Origin: Verrucomicrobia bacterium Tous-C9LFEB
GTDB taxonomy: Bacteria > Verrucomicrobiota > Verrucomicrobiia > Methylacidiphilales > UBA1321
DNA: 64,000 nt
Reading direction: 5' to 3'
Assembly: GCA_002304345.1 (NCBI GenBank)
Contig: NEUU01000003.1
Location: 186,001-250,000 of the forward strand
Below, in pieces: positions 44,430 through 51,740 of this stretch (within the stretch, counting starts at the first letter, position 1; every line of letters begins with the position of its first letter). The notes under the pieces were generated by a model that worked only from the letters and a program-made list of their open reading frames with translations, was not told where the DNA came from and made no database searches. The position numbers and the translations under genes were made by a program.

Positions 44430-45046
44430 CGCTTGGTGCCAGCGCCAAACTTACCACCTAAAAGCAGATTGGCGATAAAGTGCTCCTTATTGGAAGAACT
44501 CAGAACCCATTTCGAGGTGTCTGACCTTGAGCAGAGGGGTTCCCCACACCCTTCCCCACTAGGGGAAGGGCAGCATGTCGAAAAGATGTTGTCGTAGAGT
44601 AGTTTAATCCGTGTTTTTGGTCTGCCGCTACCCCCGACAGCCCAGGTCTCCCCGCAGTTTCGTACTTTGTACCCGCTACTCTCACGAGGCGGCTGCGGGG
44701 AGACCTGGGCGCGCTCGCACGAGGCTACCGCCATCGTGCTCGCGGCAGACGGGTTCACGCGAAGAACGAGTATTAAAAGGACACCCATGTCCTTTATGAG
44801 TCCAAGCCGGGAACCCCGTCTTGGACGGTCTCACGACCAAGAGTAGTCCTCAGTTCCATGCCGCATGTCATAACATGCGCCTGCAACAGCAGGCCACATG
44901 GATGAGGACGCACAGGGCAAGCATATGCCCTGTGCAGAATGCCGAGAATGCAAGCGCACTTGGCGATACGGTCATCCGACCGTTTTGGGCTTCACAGCCC
45001 AATCCGCCCCACGTCACTGTGGGCGGTTCGCCAGCAGAGAAAATAC
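44430..45046. other. Intergenic, hairpin-rich boundary region
   Basis: 617 bases without a supported gene. It holds CCCTTCCCC-ACTA-GGGGAAGGG (44549-44570), an inverted pair CCCAGGTCTCCCCGCAG (44641-44657) / CTGCGGGGAGACCTGGG (44693-44709) and the dense hairpin cluster at 44776-45026. A 92-codon frame at 44821-45099 lies on the hairpins and is not a convincing gene. Confidence 0.6.
44776..45026. repeat. Cluster of about eight short perfect hairpins
   Basis: In order: AAAGGACA-CCCA-TGTCCTTT; TCCAAG...CTTGGA; GGTC-TCAC-GACC; GCATGT-CATA-ACATGC; GCCTGC-AACA-GCAGGC; GCACAGGGCA-AGCATA-TGCCCTGTGC; ACGGTC-ATCC-GACCGT; TTGGGCT-TCAC-AGCCCAA; and an imperfect CCGCCC...GGGCGG. Stems are 4-10 bp, most loops 4 nt. 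No two stems share a sequence, so this is not a simple repeat. It could be a structured RNA. Confidence 0.6.
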
Positions 45047-45277
45047 TTAACCCGGAAATTTCCTTGGATCTTTGCCGTAGGTGTATTCAGTTTGAATAAC
45101 ACCATTCTCTTTATGGATGACGACTTGACCCAAAGGCGCTTTCTTAGCCAGTTCAATGGTTTTTTGAACCACTTCAGCTTTTGTGTCTCCTGTAGTTGAG
45201 GCGCGCGAGGCTCCAGCCAAGCCACCCTTCCAGCCGTTATCCGTCTTTGTAACGTGATATGTTTTTCTGTTGTTCAT
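45047..45277 (-). CDS. DUF2188 domain protein
   Basis: 76 aa from the ATG at 45277, supported by AAAAAGGAG six bases upstream. A start nine codons earlier overlaps the preceding gene. The sequence TYHVTKTDNGWKGGLAGASR...TKAEVVQKTIELAKK, then GQVVIHKENGVIQTEYTYG is the DUF2188 pattern. These are small proteins of unknown function, frequent in mobile elements. It lies 23 bp after the large ATPase gene and probably belongs to the same operon. Confidence 0.85.
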   Translation of the reverse strand: MNNRKTYHVTKTDNGWKGGLAGASRASTTGDTKAEVVQKTIELAKKAPLGQVVIHKENGVIQTEYTYGKDPRKFPG

Positions 45278-45300
45278 TTTCTGCTCCTTTTTGGTTATGT

Positions 45301-47613
45301 TCAAAATCCTCCAACTATATCCAATGTCTGTGTGACATAATTCATTAACTCTGTTTCATCTATTGGCTCGGTGCTAAAAGCTGGATTCGTACTGTGGTGG
45401 TAGCGTTTACTGTATTCGTTTATGTTCTCAATACGCTCCAGAATACCCTTTGCGGCGGCTAAAGGATCGGTGTCCTGCGCATTACGAATCTTGGAAATAA
45501 AATCGCCAAGCCATTCGTTATCGGCAAAGGAGTGCGGTAGTTTAAGGCGCAGGTATTCTTCCAATAAGGGACGGATTGTTTGAGCGACTTCTCTTGGAGA
45601 ATTAGGGCTGGCTGGCAAGCCAGTATTGTGACGATAGCCCCATAATATACGGTGCTTTTTTGCATACTCACCCACTGTCTCCTGTTCGACATTCCATTCA
45701 CCTACGCTTGTGCCATTTCCCATTCGCATGAATTGAAAACTTTTTATTTGCCCACCCCCTTTATAGGCGTCCCAAATGGCGCGAAGAAAATATGGGTCAT
45801 GCGACAGCACAAATGTTTGAGTCACTCGTTTACTTACGTTACAAATTATGCTCTGAGTTGCTGTTCTCCTTGAGCGATCTTGGCTAGTAAATGGATCATC
45901 AAAAACAACAATTTTGTCTTTCAAATTTGGATCACGCTCAAGTTGAGAAATAAATAGAGCCAAGGCGAGCGTGCTTTTGTCCCCCGCACTAAGTGTATTG
46001 CGAAAAGAAGGCTGGTTTGCTGGCGTTCTTTCATCGCCCAAGTCAATTTTGACGCCATTAATGACTAGTTTGTAACTCGAACTAGGACGCCCTCCAACAT
46101 AACTACGCTCGGTACCAGAAATACTAAAACCCGCGGCAAACATGGCTAAGAGTTCGTTTATCCTTTTTTCATGAGTGGCTAGAACTGATGAGCCGTACGT
46201 ATCCAAGTCTGTTTTTACCGTCGTCTTTTTCGTTTCTAAATCATTCTTTCTTTTTTCAGCTAATTCATAGTTATGAAGGGCTTGAACCACATCAGGTAAA
46301 TACCGAGCTTGAACAAGCTTCGATAACGAAAGTTCAGACCTTAATTTTTGTATGTTTGCGGTTCCCTGTTTTAATTTGAATGCCGTAACTTGTGCATTAA
46401 AATTTTTAACGGTATTGTTGTATTGAGCAATTAGGTCGGCGCTTTTTTTAAGTGCATTTATTGCCTGCGTAAATTCATCTGTAAGAATTACAACTTCCAA
46501 AGGCGCAGAAGTTTTTTTCTCCAAAAGCAAATCAGCCTGTTCGCGTACTTGTCCGCAGACAGAAGCGAGAGAGCTAATGTCTGGCAAGATTAATCCTTCG
46601 CCGACTCCAAGTTGCTTCCAAAATTCCCAGAGCGCAGAGTTATCACCCAAAATTTTTTGAGTAGTTAGTACAGCCTTATCTCCAAACTTTCCGAAAATTG
46701 CTTGCCCTATCTCCTGAAGTTTCTTTTTGAAATTCTCGTAAACCCTGTCGAAATACGCTCGGTAAGCTGACAATAAATCAACTCCGGCAGTGTTCTGGCC
46801 ACAGAGAGGACAGGTGTCCTCTTTTTGGTATATTAGACCTAGCGTTATCCAAGATTCAGTAGCACCCTTTGTGTGTTGCGAAAGATGCAGGCGTAATTTC
46901 TTCTCGGCTTCCTCGGCAAGGGTTGGAAGTTTTTCCGCAAGTGATTTTTCGAAATCTTTCGGGAATATTGGTTCTCCAATTTCCTGCAAAAGACCTTTCT
47001 CCTTAATTTCTGTAGCGCGGGCTGTTGCAGTTTCAGCCGATTTTATTTCTTCTTCTTTTGCTGCAATTTTAGCGGCAATATCCGCATCTTGTTGCAGGAG
47101 TATGAATTTTTTAATTTCAGTTCCATGCGGTAACATTGCCGTCAGAACATCGCGCTTTGCTGTTATTTCCTTTGTAGTGGCGCGAATATCAATATCAAGT
47201 TTTTCAACTTCGTGCGCTAATTGCACCCCCTGAGCACCGAGAATAACGTGGTAAAGATTTTTCTTATGCTCGTGGTCGATGTAGTCACCTGCATATACGT
47301 TTTGATGAATAAATGTGCTATCGAATATTGCAAGAGTTGGAAGGGATGTATTCCAGCTAGTTCCATCAAATTTTAGATTTCCACCATCTATAAGCAATTC
47401 GACTTCACTCGATCCGCTTGAACCGAGTCGGTGTCTTCCGAGAACATAGTCAGGAGAATTGGTTGTACATGAACGAAGGACATCACAAAATGTACTTTTC
47501 CCTCGCGCATTTTCCGCAAAGAGTACTACCATTGATTCGAATTGAGTACCACCACGCCAGCGGCAATCTTCAAATCGACCAACATTTTTAATTTTAATTA
47601 TTTTTCGTAGCAT
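45301..47613 (-). CDS. Rad50/RloC-like AAA_13 ATPase with zinc hook
   Basis: 770 aa from the ATG at 47613. The frame is open 24 codons earlier but with unconserved residues. Walker A is AENARGKST (33-41). Coiled coils flank a zinc-hook-like CPLCGQ (Cys268, Cys271). The ABC signature is LSAGDKSTLALALF (541-554), Walker B IVVFDDPFTS (568-577), and the H-loop LSHDPYF. The C-terminal 120 residues carry RPLLEE (Arg681, Glu685) and YSKRYHH (about 735-740). The architecture is that of PrrC/RloC-type ATPases, some of which are tRNA-cutting phage-defence proteins. Whether the C-terminus is a nuclease is unclear. AT-rich compared with the chromosome. Confidence 0.85.
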   Translation of the reverse strand: MLRKIIKIKNVGRFEDCRWRGGTQFESMVVLFAENARGKSTFCDVLRSCTTNSPDYVLGRHRLGSSGSSEVELLIDGGNLKFDGTSWNTSLPTLAIFDSTFIHQNVYAGDYIDHEHKKNLYHVILGAQGVQLAHEVEKLDIDIRATTKEITAKRDVLTAMLPHGTEIKKFILLQQDADIAAKIAAKEEEIKSAETATARATEIKEKGLLQEIGEPIFPKDFEKSLAEKLPTLAEEAEKKLRLHLSQHTKGATESWITLGLIYQKEDTCPLCGQNTAGVDLLSAYRAYFDRVYENFKKKLQEIGQAIFGKFGDKAVLTTQKILGDNSALWEFWKQLGVGEGLILPDISSLASVCGQVREQADLLLEKKTSAPLEVVILTDEFTQAINALKKSADLIAQYNNTVKNFNAQVTAFKLKQGTANIQKLRSELSLSKLVQARYLPDVVQALHNYELAEKRKNDLETKKTTVKTDLDTYGSSVLATHEKRINELLAMFAAGFSISGTERSYVGGRPSSSYKLVINGVKIDLGDERTPANQPSFRNTLSAGDKSTLALALFISQLERDPNLKDKIVVFDDPFTSQDRSRRTATQSIICNVSKRVTQTFVLSHDPYFLRAIWDAYKGGGQIKSFQFMRMGNGTSVGEWNVEQETVGEYAKKHRILWGYRHNTGLPASPNSPREVAQTIRPLLEEYLRLKLPHSFADNEWLGDFISKIRNAQDTDPLAAAKGILERIENINEYSKRYHHSTNPAFSTEPIDETELMNYVTQTLDIVGGF

Positions 47614-48266
47614 TTTATTAGTTCTCTGGGGGGCATACGTATTGTAAGCCCTGCGTAGAAATTTGCGAGCCAAGCACTTCTTCAATAATCAGGCATCGGC
47701 AACGAGAGAATGAGATCGCGTCTTTCTTGGACTTACTAGTGGCCAGCGTCTAGCAATCTCAGCGCATGCCGTTTCAATTTGCGACCATCAGAAAGAAAAA
47801 CGAGTCTCTGTTACGCGCAGCAGTTCCGTAAGTGAAGGGAGTGGCGATAGCTTGGGACAGATGTATCTTCCAGATGGAACCGTGGGCGACAGCATTTCCG
47901 CACACAACTCGAATTCCAGAGCGTCAGGCAGCGGATATTCCGAAACCGAGATCGAAGTGGATGCCGCCGTCCTTGGTAAGGAGCTTGCTAGCGTTCAATT
48001 CCGCAGCTTGGAAGAGCAGCAGTTTCGCGCCATGTCAGCACTTGCATCCCAAGAGCGCCAACGTTGCATTATCCGACTTACCGGAGACTCGAAACCCTCT
48101 GTTATCGCTGTCCCGCAGGTGGACGGCTATGACATCAAACCCAAACGAGTGGCATATCGCGTAAAACAATACGCGAAGAAATGGCCGTTTATGCTTTCAC
48201 CGACCGGAGCGCAGTCGAAACTTCAAGCGCACAAAGAGGCATTGGAAAAATCAGCTACCGTTCCGA
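47614..48266. other. Region without confident genes; possible degraded mobile-element ORF
   Basis: About 650 bases. A rightward frame at 47852-48370 (172 codons) has coding-like composition in its middle (SLEEQQFRAMSALASQERQR, CIIRLTGDSKPSVIAVPQVD), which vaguely recalls C-termini of conjugation ATPases. It has no start context and runs into the recombinase remnant in another frame. Treated as probable debris. Confidence 0.35.
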
Positions 48267-48990
48267 GTGGAGAAACCCCGCAAGCGCCACGAGGAGAGAA
48301 GGTTTATGTTCCTCGATTTTGCCACCTGTGGCTGCTGCGGGTTTTCCATTACCGGCGAGCGGCAGGTTAAAAAGAGCGGCCTGCAATTCGAGTATTACCG
48401 CTGCACTTACAAGAACAAACGGCAACCATGCACCGAACGCACCTACGTTCGGGCAGAGCGATTTGCCGCCGAAGTTCAGCGGAATGTCGAATTGGTATCG
48501 CTTCCTGACGAATGGAAGGAACGCTTTCTCGCCCGTATCGAAACATGGGAGGGCGAGGATTCCGGCGCGAGGAAGGAACGAGCGGAAAAACTCAAAACCG
48601 AACTTGCCGTACTCAAAGCCAAGCTGGACAGGGTAAACGGAGCCTTCGCGGACGGCGATCTCGACATGCAGGAATTCCGAGAACTGAAGAATCCGCTGGT
48701 AGAGCGGAAAATCGAATTGGATGGCCAAATTGCCAATTTGCAGGATGCCAAGGCAAATTGGATTGAACCACTCAAGGAGTGGATTTTAGAGGCAAACACA
48801 GGGGTAAAACTGGTTTCTGACCAAAATTGGCCAGAAATGAAAGCAACTCTCAGAAAAGTTGGTTTGAACCGCCTTTTGCGCGACCAGACACTAACGGTTA
48901 CCTTCAAAAAACCGTGGGATTTACTCGCAAAAACCAATTTCGCCGCGCGTGAGCGCGTCCAAAAAAACTCGTTGGGTTCCCAACATACTT
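48267..48990 (+). pseudogene. C-terminal remnant of a large serine recombinase
   Basis: The visible part starts at the recombinase zinc-ribbon domain (DFATCGCCGFSITGERQVKK, YYRCTYKNKRQPCTERTYVR), then a coiled coil (ERAEKLKTELAVLKAKLDRV) and the conserved end LLRDQTLTVTFKKPWDLLAK. The N-terminal catalytic domain with the Ser nucleophile and the middle recombinase domain are missing. The frame has no stop of its own. It reads through the tRNA-like sequence (CAREDSNLH) into the tyrosine integrase. This marks the 3' end of an old integrative element. Confidence 0.8.
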
Positions 48991-48994
48991 TAAT

Positions 48995-49019
48995 GTGCGC
49001 TCGAGAGGACTCGAACCTC
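48995..49019 (-). other. tRNA 3'-end fragment, probable attachment site
   Basis: Read leftward: GGAGG-TTCGAGT-CCTCT is a complete 17-nt T-arm (49019-49003), followed by a 7-nt acceptor strand CGAGCGC and discriminator A (49002-48995). No 5' half of a tRNA lies to the right. It is therefore a displaced tRNA end, as left by site-specific integration. It lies between the serine recombinase remnant and the tyrosine integrase. Confidence 0.65.
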
Positions 49020-49118
49020 CACTACCATTCCACCCCATCGCTGATATCAATCTCCCTAGAAAAATACAAATTTAGACACCCAAAAACAAGGCTTTACAGT
49101 CTTACTTTTGTTCTTACT

Positions 49119-50267
49119 ATGTTTCGCATGGCGAGCGTATGGCGACATCCTAAGAGCAAGTACTGGTCAGCTTGCTGGACTGAGCGCGGCAGGCGCATGA
49201 AACGATCCACGAAGGAAACGGATCGGAAGAAGGCTATGCAGACAGCCGTCTCTCTTGAAAAGGCCGCAGTCATGGCAGAGAGAGGCGCACTCACTGAGGC
49301 TTCTGCGCGTAATATCTTGGCCGACATCTTTCAAACATCCACAGGTCAACGCCTCAACTTTTACACCGTTCGTGCTTGGTTTGATTACTGGTTGTTGCAA
49401 GTTGAGGAAGGTCGCGCTGCGGGAAGCTACACCCGATACCAAAGCGTCAGCAATCGCTTCCTCGGTTTCCTTGGGGAGCGTTCTGAATCTGGCATTGAAA
49501 CCATTCGACCTGATGAAATAGCTTCATTCCGCGCTTCAGAAGTTGAATCAGGACGAGGGGCTACCACTGCCAACGCCAACGTCAAGACACTTGGCGTGGC
49601 CTTCGGACTGGCAAAACGACACGGCATCATCACAACCGATCCCACGAAAGCTTTAACTCCTCTTCGCAAAACTCAGAAGGGGGGAGGCAAAGAGCCGTTC
49701 ACGATGGAAGAAGTTAAGGCTCTCGTTGCTGAGGGGAACAACGGTGATAAGGAGTGGAAGACACTCATCCTCTGTGCATTTTATCTTGGTGGGCGACTCC
49801 AGACAATGGCCACACTGCGCTGGTCTAATATCGACCTCGCCAAAAAGACTGCCAGCTTCCGTGAGCGCAAAACAGGTTTGGCTATGACCATCCCCCTCCA
49901 CCCCACCTTGGAGTCCCACCTATTGAGCCTCACTGCCCCAGATGCTGACGCCCCCCTCATGCCACGTATTGCCGCCATGCCTTCTTCCGGCAGAAGTGGC
50001 CGCTCTGAGCAATTTAAGAAACTCATGGCACGGGCAGGCGTTACTGCCGCCAAGTTACAAGATGGCAAAGGAGCGGGGCATGATGTGTACTCGAAAAGTT
50101 TCCACTCCCTTCGCCGCTCCTTCGTAACTGAACAAGCGAATGCAGGTGTTGATATCGACATTCGCAAGAAATTGGCAGGTCACGCCAGCGATGAAATGAG
50201 CGAGCACTACACCTCCCGCGACATCGCCACCCTCAGAAAAGGCATCGACTCCTTACCCAACTTATGA
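49119..50267 (+). CDS. int: Tyrosine recombinase / phage-type integrase
   Basis: 382 aa from the ATG at 49119 (a second Met three codons later is equally possible). The frame is open upstream through the recombinase remnant, but residues before MFRMASVWRHPKSKYWSACW are not integrase. It has an N-terminal arm-binding domain, a SAM-like core-binding domain (RAWFDYWLLQVEEGRAAGSY) and a catalytic domain with Arg226 (YLGGRLQTMATLRW), His329-x-x-Arg332 (SFHSLRRSFVT), His355 (LAGHASDEM) and the nucleophile Tyr364 (SEHYTSRD). It is intact and located 100 bp from the tRNA 3' fragment, its likely target. Confidence 0.93.
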   Translation: MFRMASVWRHPKSKYWSACWTERGRRMKRSTKETDRKKAMQTAVSLEKAAVMAERGALTEASARNILADIFQTSTGQRLNFYTVRAWFDYWLLQVEEGRAAGSYTRYQSVSNRFLGFLGERSESGIETIRPDEIASFRASEVESGRGATTANANVKTLGVAFGLAKRHGIITTDPTKALTPLRKTQKGGGKEPFTMEEVKALVAEGNNGDKEWKTLILCAFYLGGRLQTMATLRWSNIDLAKKTASFRERKTGLAMTIPLHPTLESHLLSLTAPDADAPLMPRIAAMPSSGRSGRSEQFKKLMARAGVTAAKLQDGKGAGHDVYSKSFHSLRRSFVTEQANAGVDIDIRKKLAGHASDEMSEHYTSRDIATLRKGIDSLPNL

Positions 50268-50995
50268 GCAATTCCATTCCGGATATAACACCTCTCGAAT
50301 TGGCCTCTCTTGCCGCACGGTTCAGCGATCTTCCACCAGAACAGGCTATCGAAAAAGCACGCACCTTTTACAACGCATCTTGCGCGGCGTTGGAGCCCAA
50401 AAAAACCAATGACAATTCCTCAAACGAGAGGAAAGATTTACTCAAATTCCTTGCATCAATTGTACCCGAGCAGACAGACGACCATCTAAGGAAGACTCTT
50501 ATTGAATTTCGCCTCCATTCATTGCAGGACAGTCGCAGGGAGAACGGAGATGTTTTCACCCGTGAGTTCATTGAAAATCAAGTACTCAAGTGGGAAAAGG
50601 ACGGAGGTTGGGAAGGTGTGCGAAACCGCCTGAAAGATGGGTTTCCAAAATTCCATACGCAACAACAGGCGGATAAAAAAAGACTGGAAGAAGAAAAACT
50701 CGCCCTCATGCAGCAGCAACAAAAACAGAAGCTCCAAGATAATGGCCGCAATTCAGCGAGAAAGAAAAAAGAGCGCAACTGGCTTAATGTAGCGAGAACC
50801 GGAGGAGATGTTGAAAATAAAAGACATCAGGAATTCTTAATCACCCTTCGATTACATGGAAGGGATTCAAGAGAGGCGCTTGAAAATAGTAAGAGCAAAA
50901 TTATCCTCGACCAAGACATCATTGATAAATGCGTCGATGCGTTAAAGGAATACGATGCAAAAAATAATCAAAAAAAAAGCTTGGCTGATTTTTAG
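50264..50995 (+). CDS. Hypothetical mobile-element protein, coupled to integrase
   Basis: 243 aa. The ATG overlaps the integrase stop (ATGA), so it is translationally coupled. Not recognised. It is highly charged and helical, with a Gln/Lys coiled-coil (KKRLEEEKLALMQQQQKQKL, about residues 140-160) and a basic segment (NSARKKKERNWLN). This suggests DNA binding or a partner of the integrase or replication proteins (inference). AT-rich at its 3' end. It is followed by the iteron-like repeats. Confidence 0.7.
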   Translation: MSNSIPDITPLELASLAARFSDLPPEQAIEKARTFYNASCAALEPKKTNDNSSNERKDLLKFLASIVPEQTDDHLRKTLIEFRLHSLQDSRRENGDVFTREFIENQVLKWEKDGGWEGVRNRLKDGFPKFHTQQQADKKRLEEEKLALMQQQQKQKLQDNGRNSARKKKERNWLNVARTGGDVENKRHQEFLITLRLHGRDSREALENSKSKIILDQDIIDKCVDALKEYDAKNNQKKSLADF

Positions 50996-51013
50996 CACCG
51001 AAAAAACGTCGTG

Positions 51014-51147
51014 AGCGTGCAATTTCTCCCGTTTTGGATCGTTCAGCGTAACCCCCCAGTTCCTCTGAGCGTGCGTTTTACTAGGAAAAAGCCCGTTAGC
51101 GTGGCGGTCTCCCCTCCTAAGCGTGGGTTTTGAGATAACCCAGCGTA
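51014..51147. repeat. Iteron-like array of AGCGT(G) repeats, candidate replication origin
   Basis: Six copies of AGCGT, four of them AGCGTG, begin at 51014, 51045, 51068, 51098, 51120 and 51142. Spacings are 31, 23, 30, 22 and 22 bp, close to two or three helical turns, all on the same strand. Most are preceded by T(G/T/A). The array lies between a coupled integrase gene pair and small HTH plus primase-helicase genes, where plasmid and satellite origins usually are. Confidence 0.55.
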
Positions 51148-51177
51148 GACTCCTCGCATGTCAGAATCATTTTTGAC

Positions 51178-51411
51178 ATGTTATTACGCAACGAGAAAAA
51201 CAAGTACGGGGCTGACGCTGACTCAGCCGTAACCAAGAGTCTTGAACCACGCTGGCTACGTCCAGCCGCCGCAGCCAAATATGCCGGGATGAGTCGCCCC
51301 CGGCTTTATCAGCTCTTACAGGATGGCTCTCTTCCTTCCTGCAAACTGGGCGGCTTACGCCTTATTGACCGCCTTAAACTGGATGCGCTGCTTGAAGGAG
51401 GTACAAAATGA
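51178..51411 (+). CDS. Excisionase-like helix-turn-helix protein
   Basis: 77 aa. The core EPRWLRPAAAAKYAGMSRPR, LYQLLQDGSLPSCKLGGLRL and IDRLKLDALL is the winged-helix fold of DNA-binding excisionase/MerR-like small proteins that follow phage integrases. It would control excision or the replication operon. It lies 31 bp after the last iteron-like repeat. Its stop overlaps the next start by four bases (ATGA). Confidence 0.85.
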   Translation: MLLRNEKNKYGADADSAVTKSLEPRWLRPAAAAKYAGMSRPRLYQLLQDGSLPSCKLGGLRLIDRLKLDALLEGGTK

Positions 51412-51692
51412 AGGCACCTCAATTACGCTCTCATCCGGCGCAACGTCGCTCCAAGACGAAATACGGCCAGTGGTGGAAGCGAGGTGAACGGACACAACTT
51501 GCTTCTCTCGCCAAGATTTCATTGCCCTACTTATGCGATCTGCTCAGCAGGCGAAGGGCATGCTCGATTACCACTGCTAAGAGGCTGGCGGCTCATTCTA
51601 AGGTTTTAGTGGCTGACTGGCTCAGTACGAAAACCTCAAAGCATCCCGCCTTCTTGGTTCCGCCTGAGAAAAAGCAATCGTCGTCCTATTGA
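51408..51692 (+). CDS. Cro/CI-like helix-turn-helix protein
   Basis: 94 aa, overlapping the excisionase-like gene by four bases. KRGERTQLASLAKISLPYLC, then DLLSRRRACSITTAKRLAAH is a lambda-repressor-type HTH. A short Ser/Lys tail follows. It is probably a regulator of the element's early genes. There is no dimerisation domain. Confidence 0.78.
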   Translation: MKAPQLRSHPAQRRSKTKYGQWWKRGERTQLASLAKISLPYLCDLLSRRRACSITTAKRLAAHSKVLVADWLSTKTSKHPAFLVPPEKKQSSSY

Positions 51693-51740
51693 TCTTTATA
51701 GGAACCAGTCGACTAGTTCACATCAAGCATCAGCAGCAAT

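Noticed and set aside
44500-44720. CCCAGGTCTCCCCGCAG inverted pair as transposon ends
   Set aside because: Only about 35 bases lie between the arms and no transposase is present; kept as a simple inverted repeat.
44821-45099. 92-codon frame across the hairpin cluster
   Set aside because: No ribosome binding site, no domain, and the sequence is dominated by palindromes.
48995-49019. A complete tRNA gene
   Set aside because: Only the T-arm, the acceptor 3' strand and discriminator are present; no anticodon or D-arm follows on the minus strand.
51014-51147. CRISPR array
   Set aside because: The repeated word is only 5-6 bases and spacers are uneven in content; no cas genes nearby. Iterons fit better.
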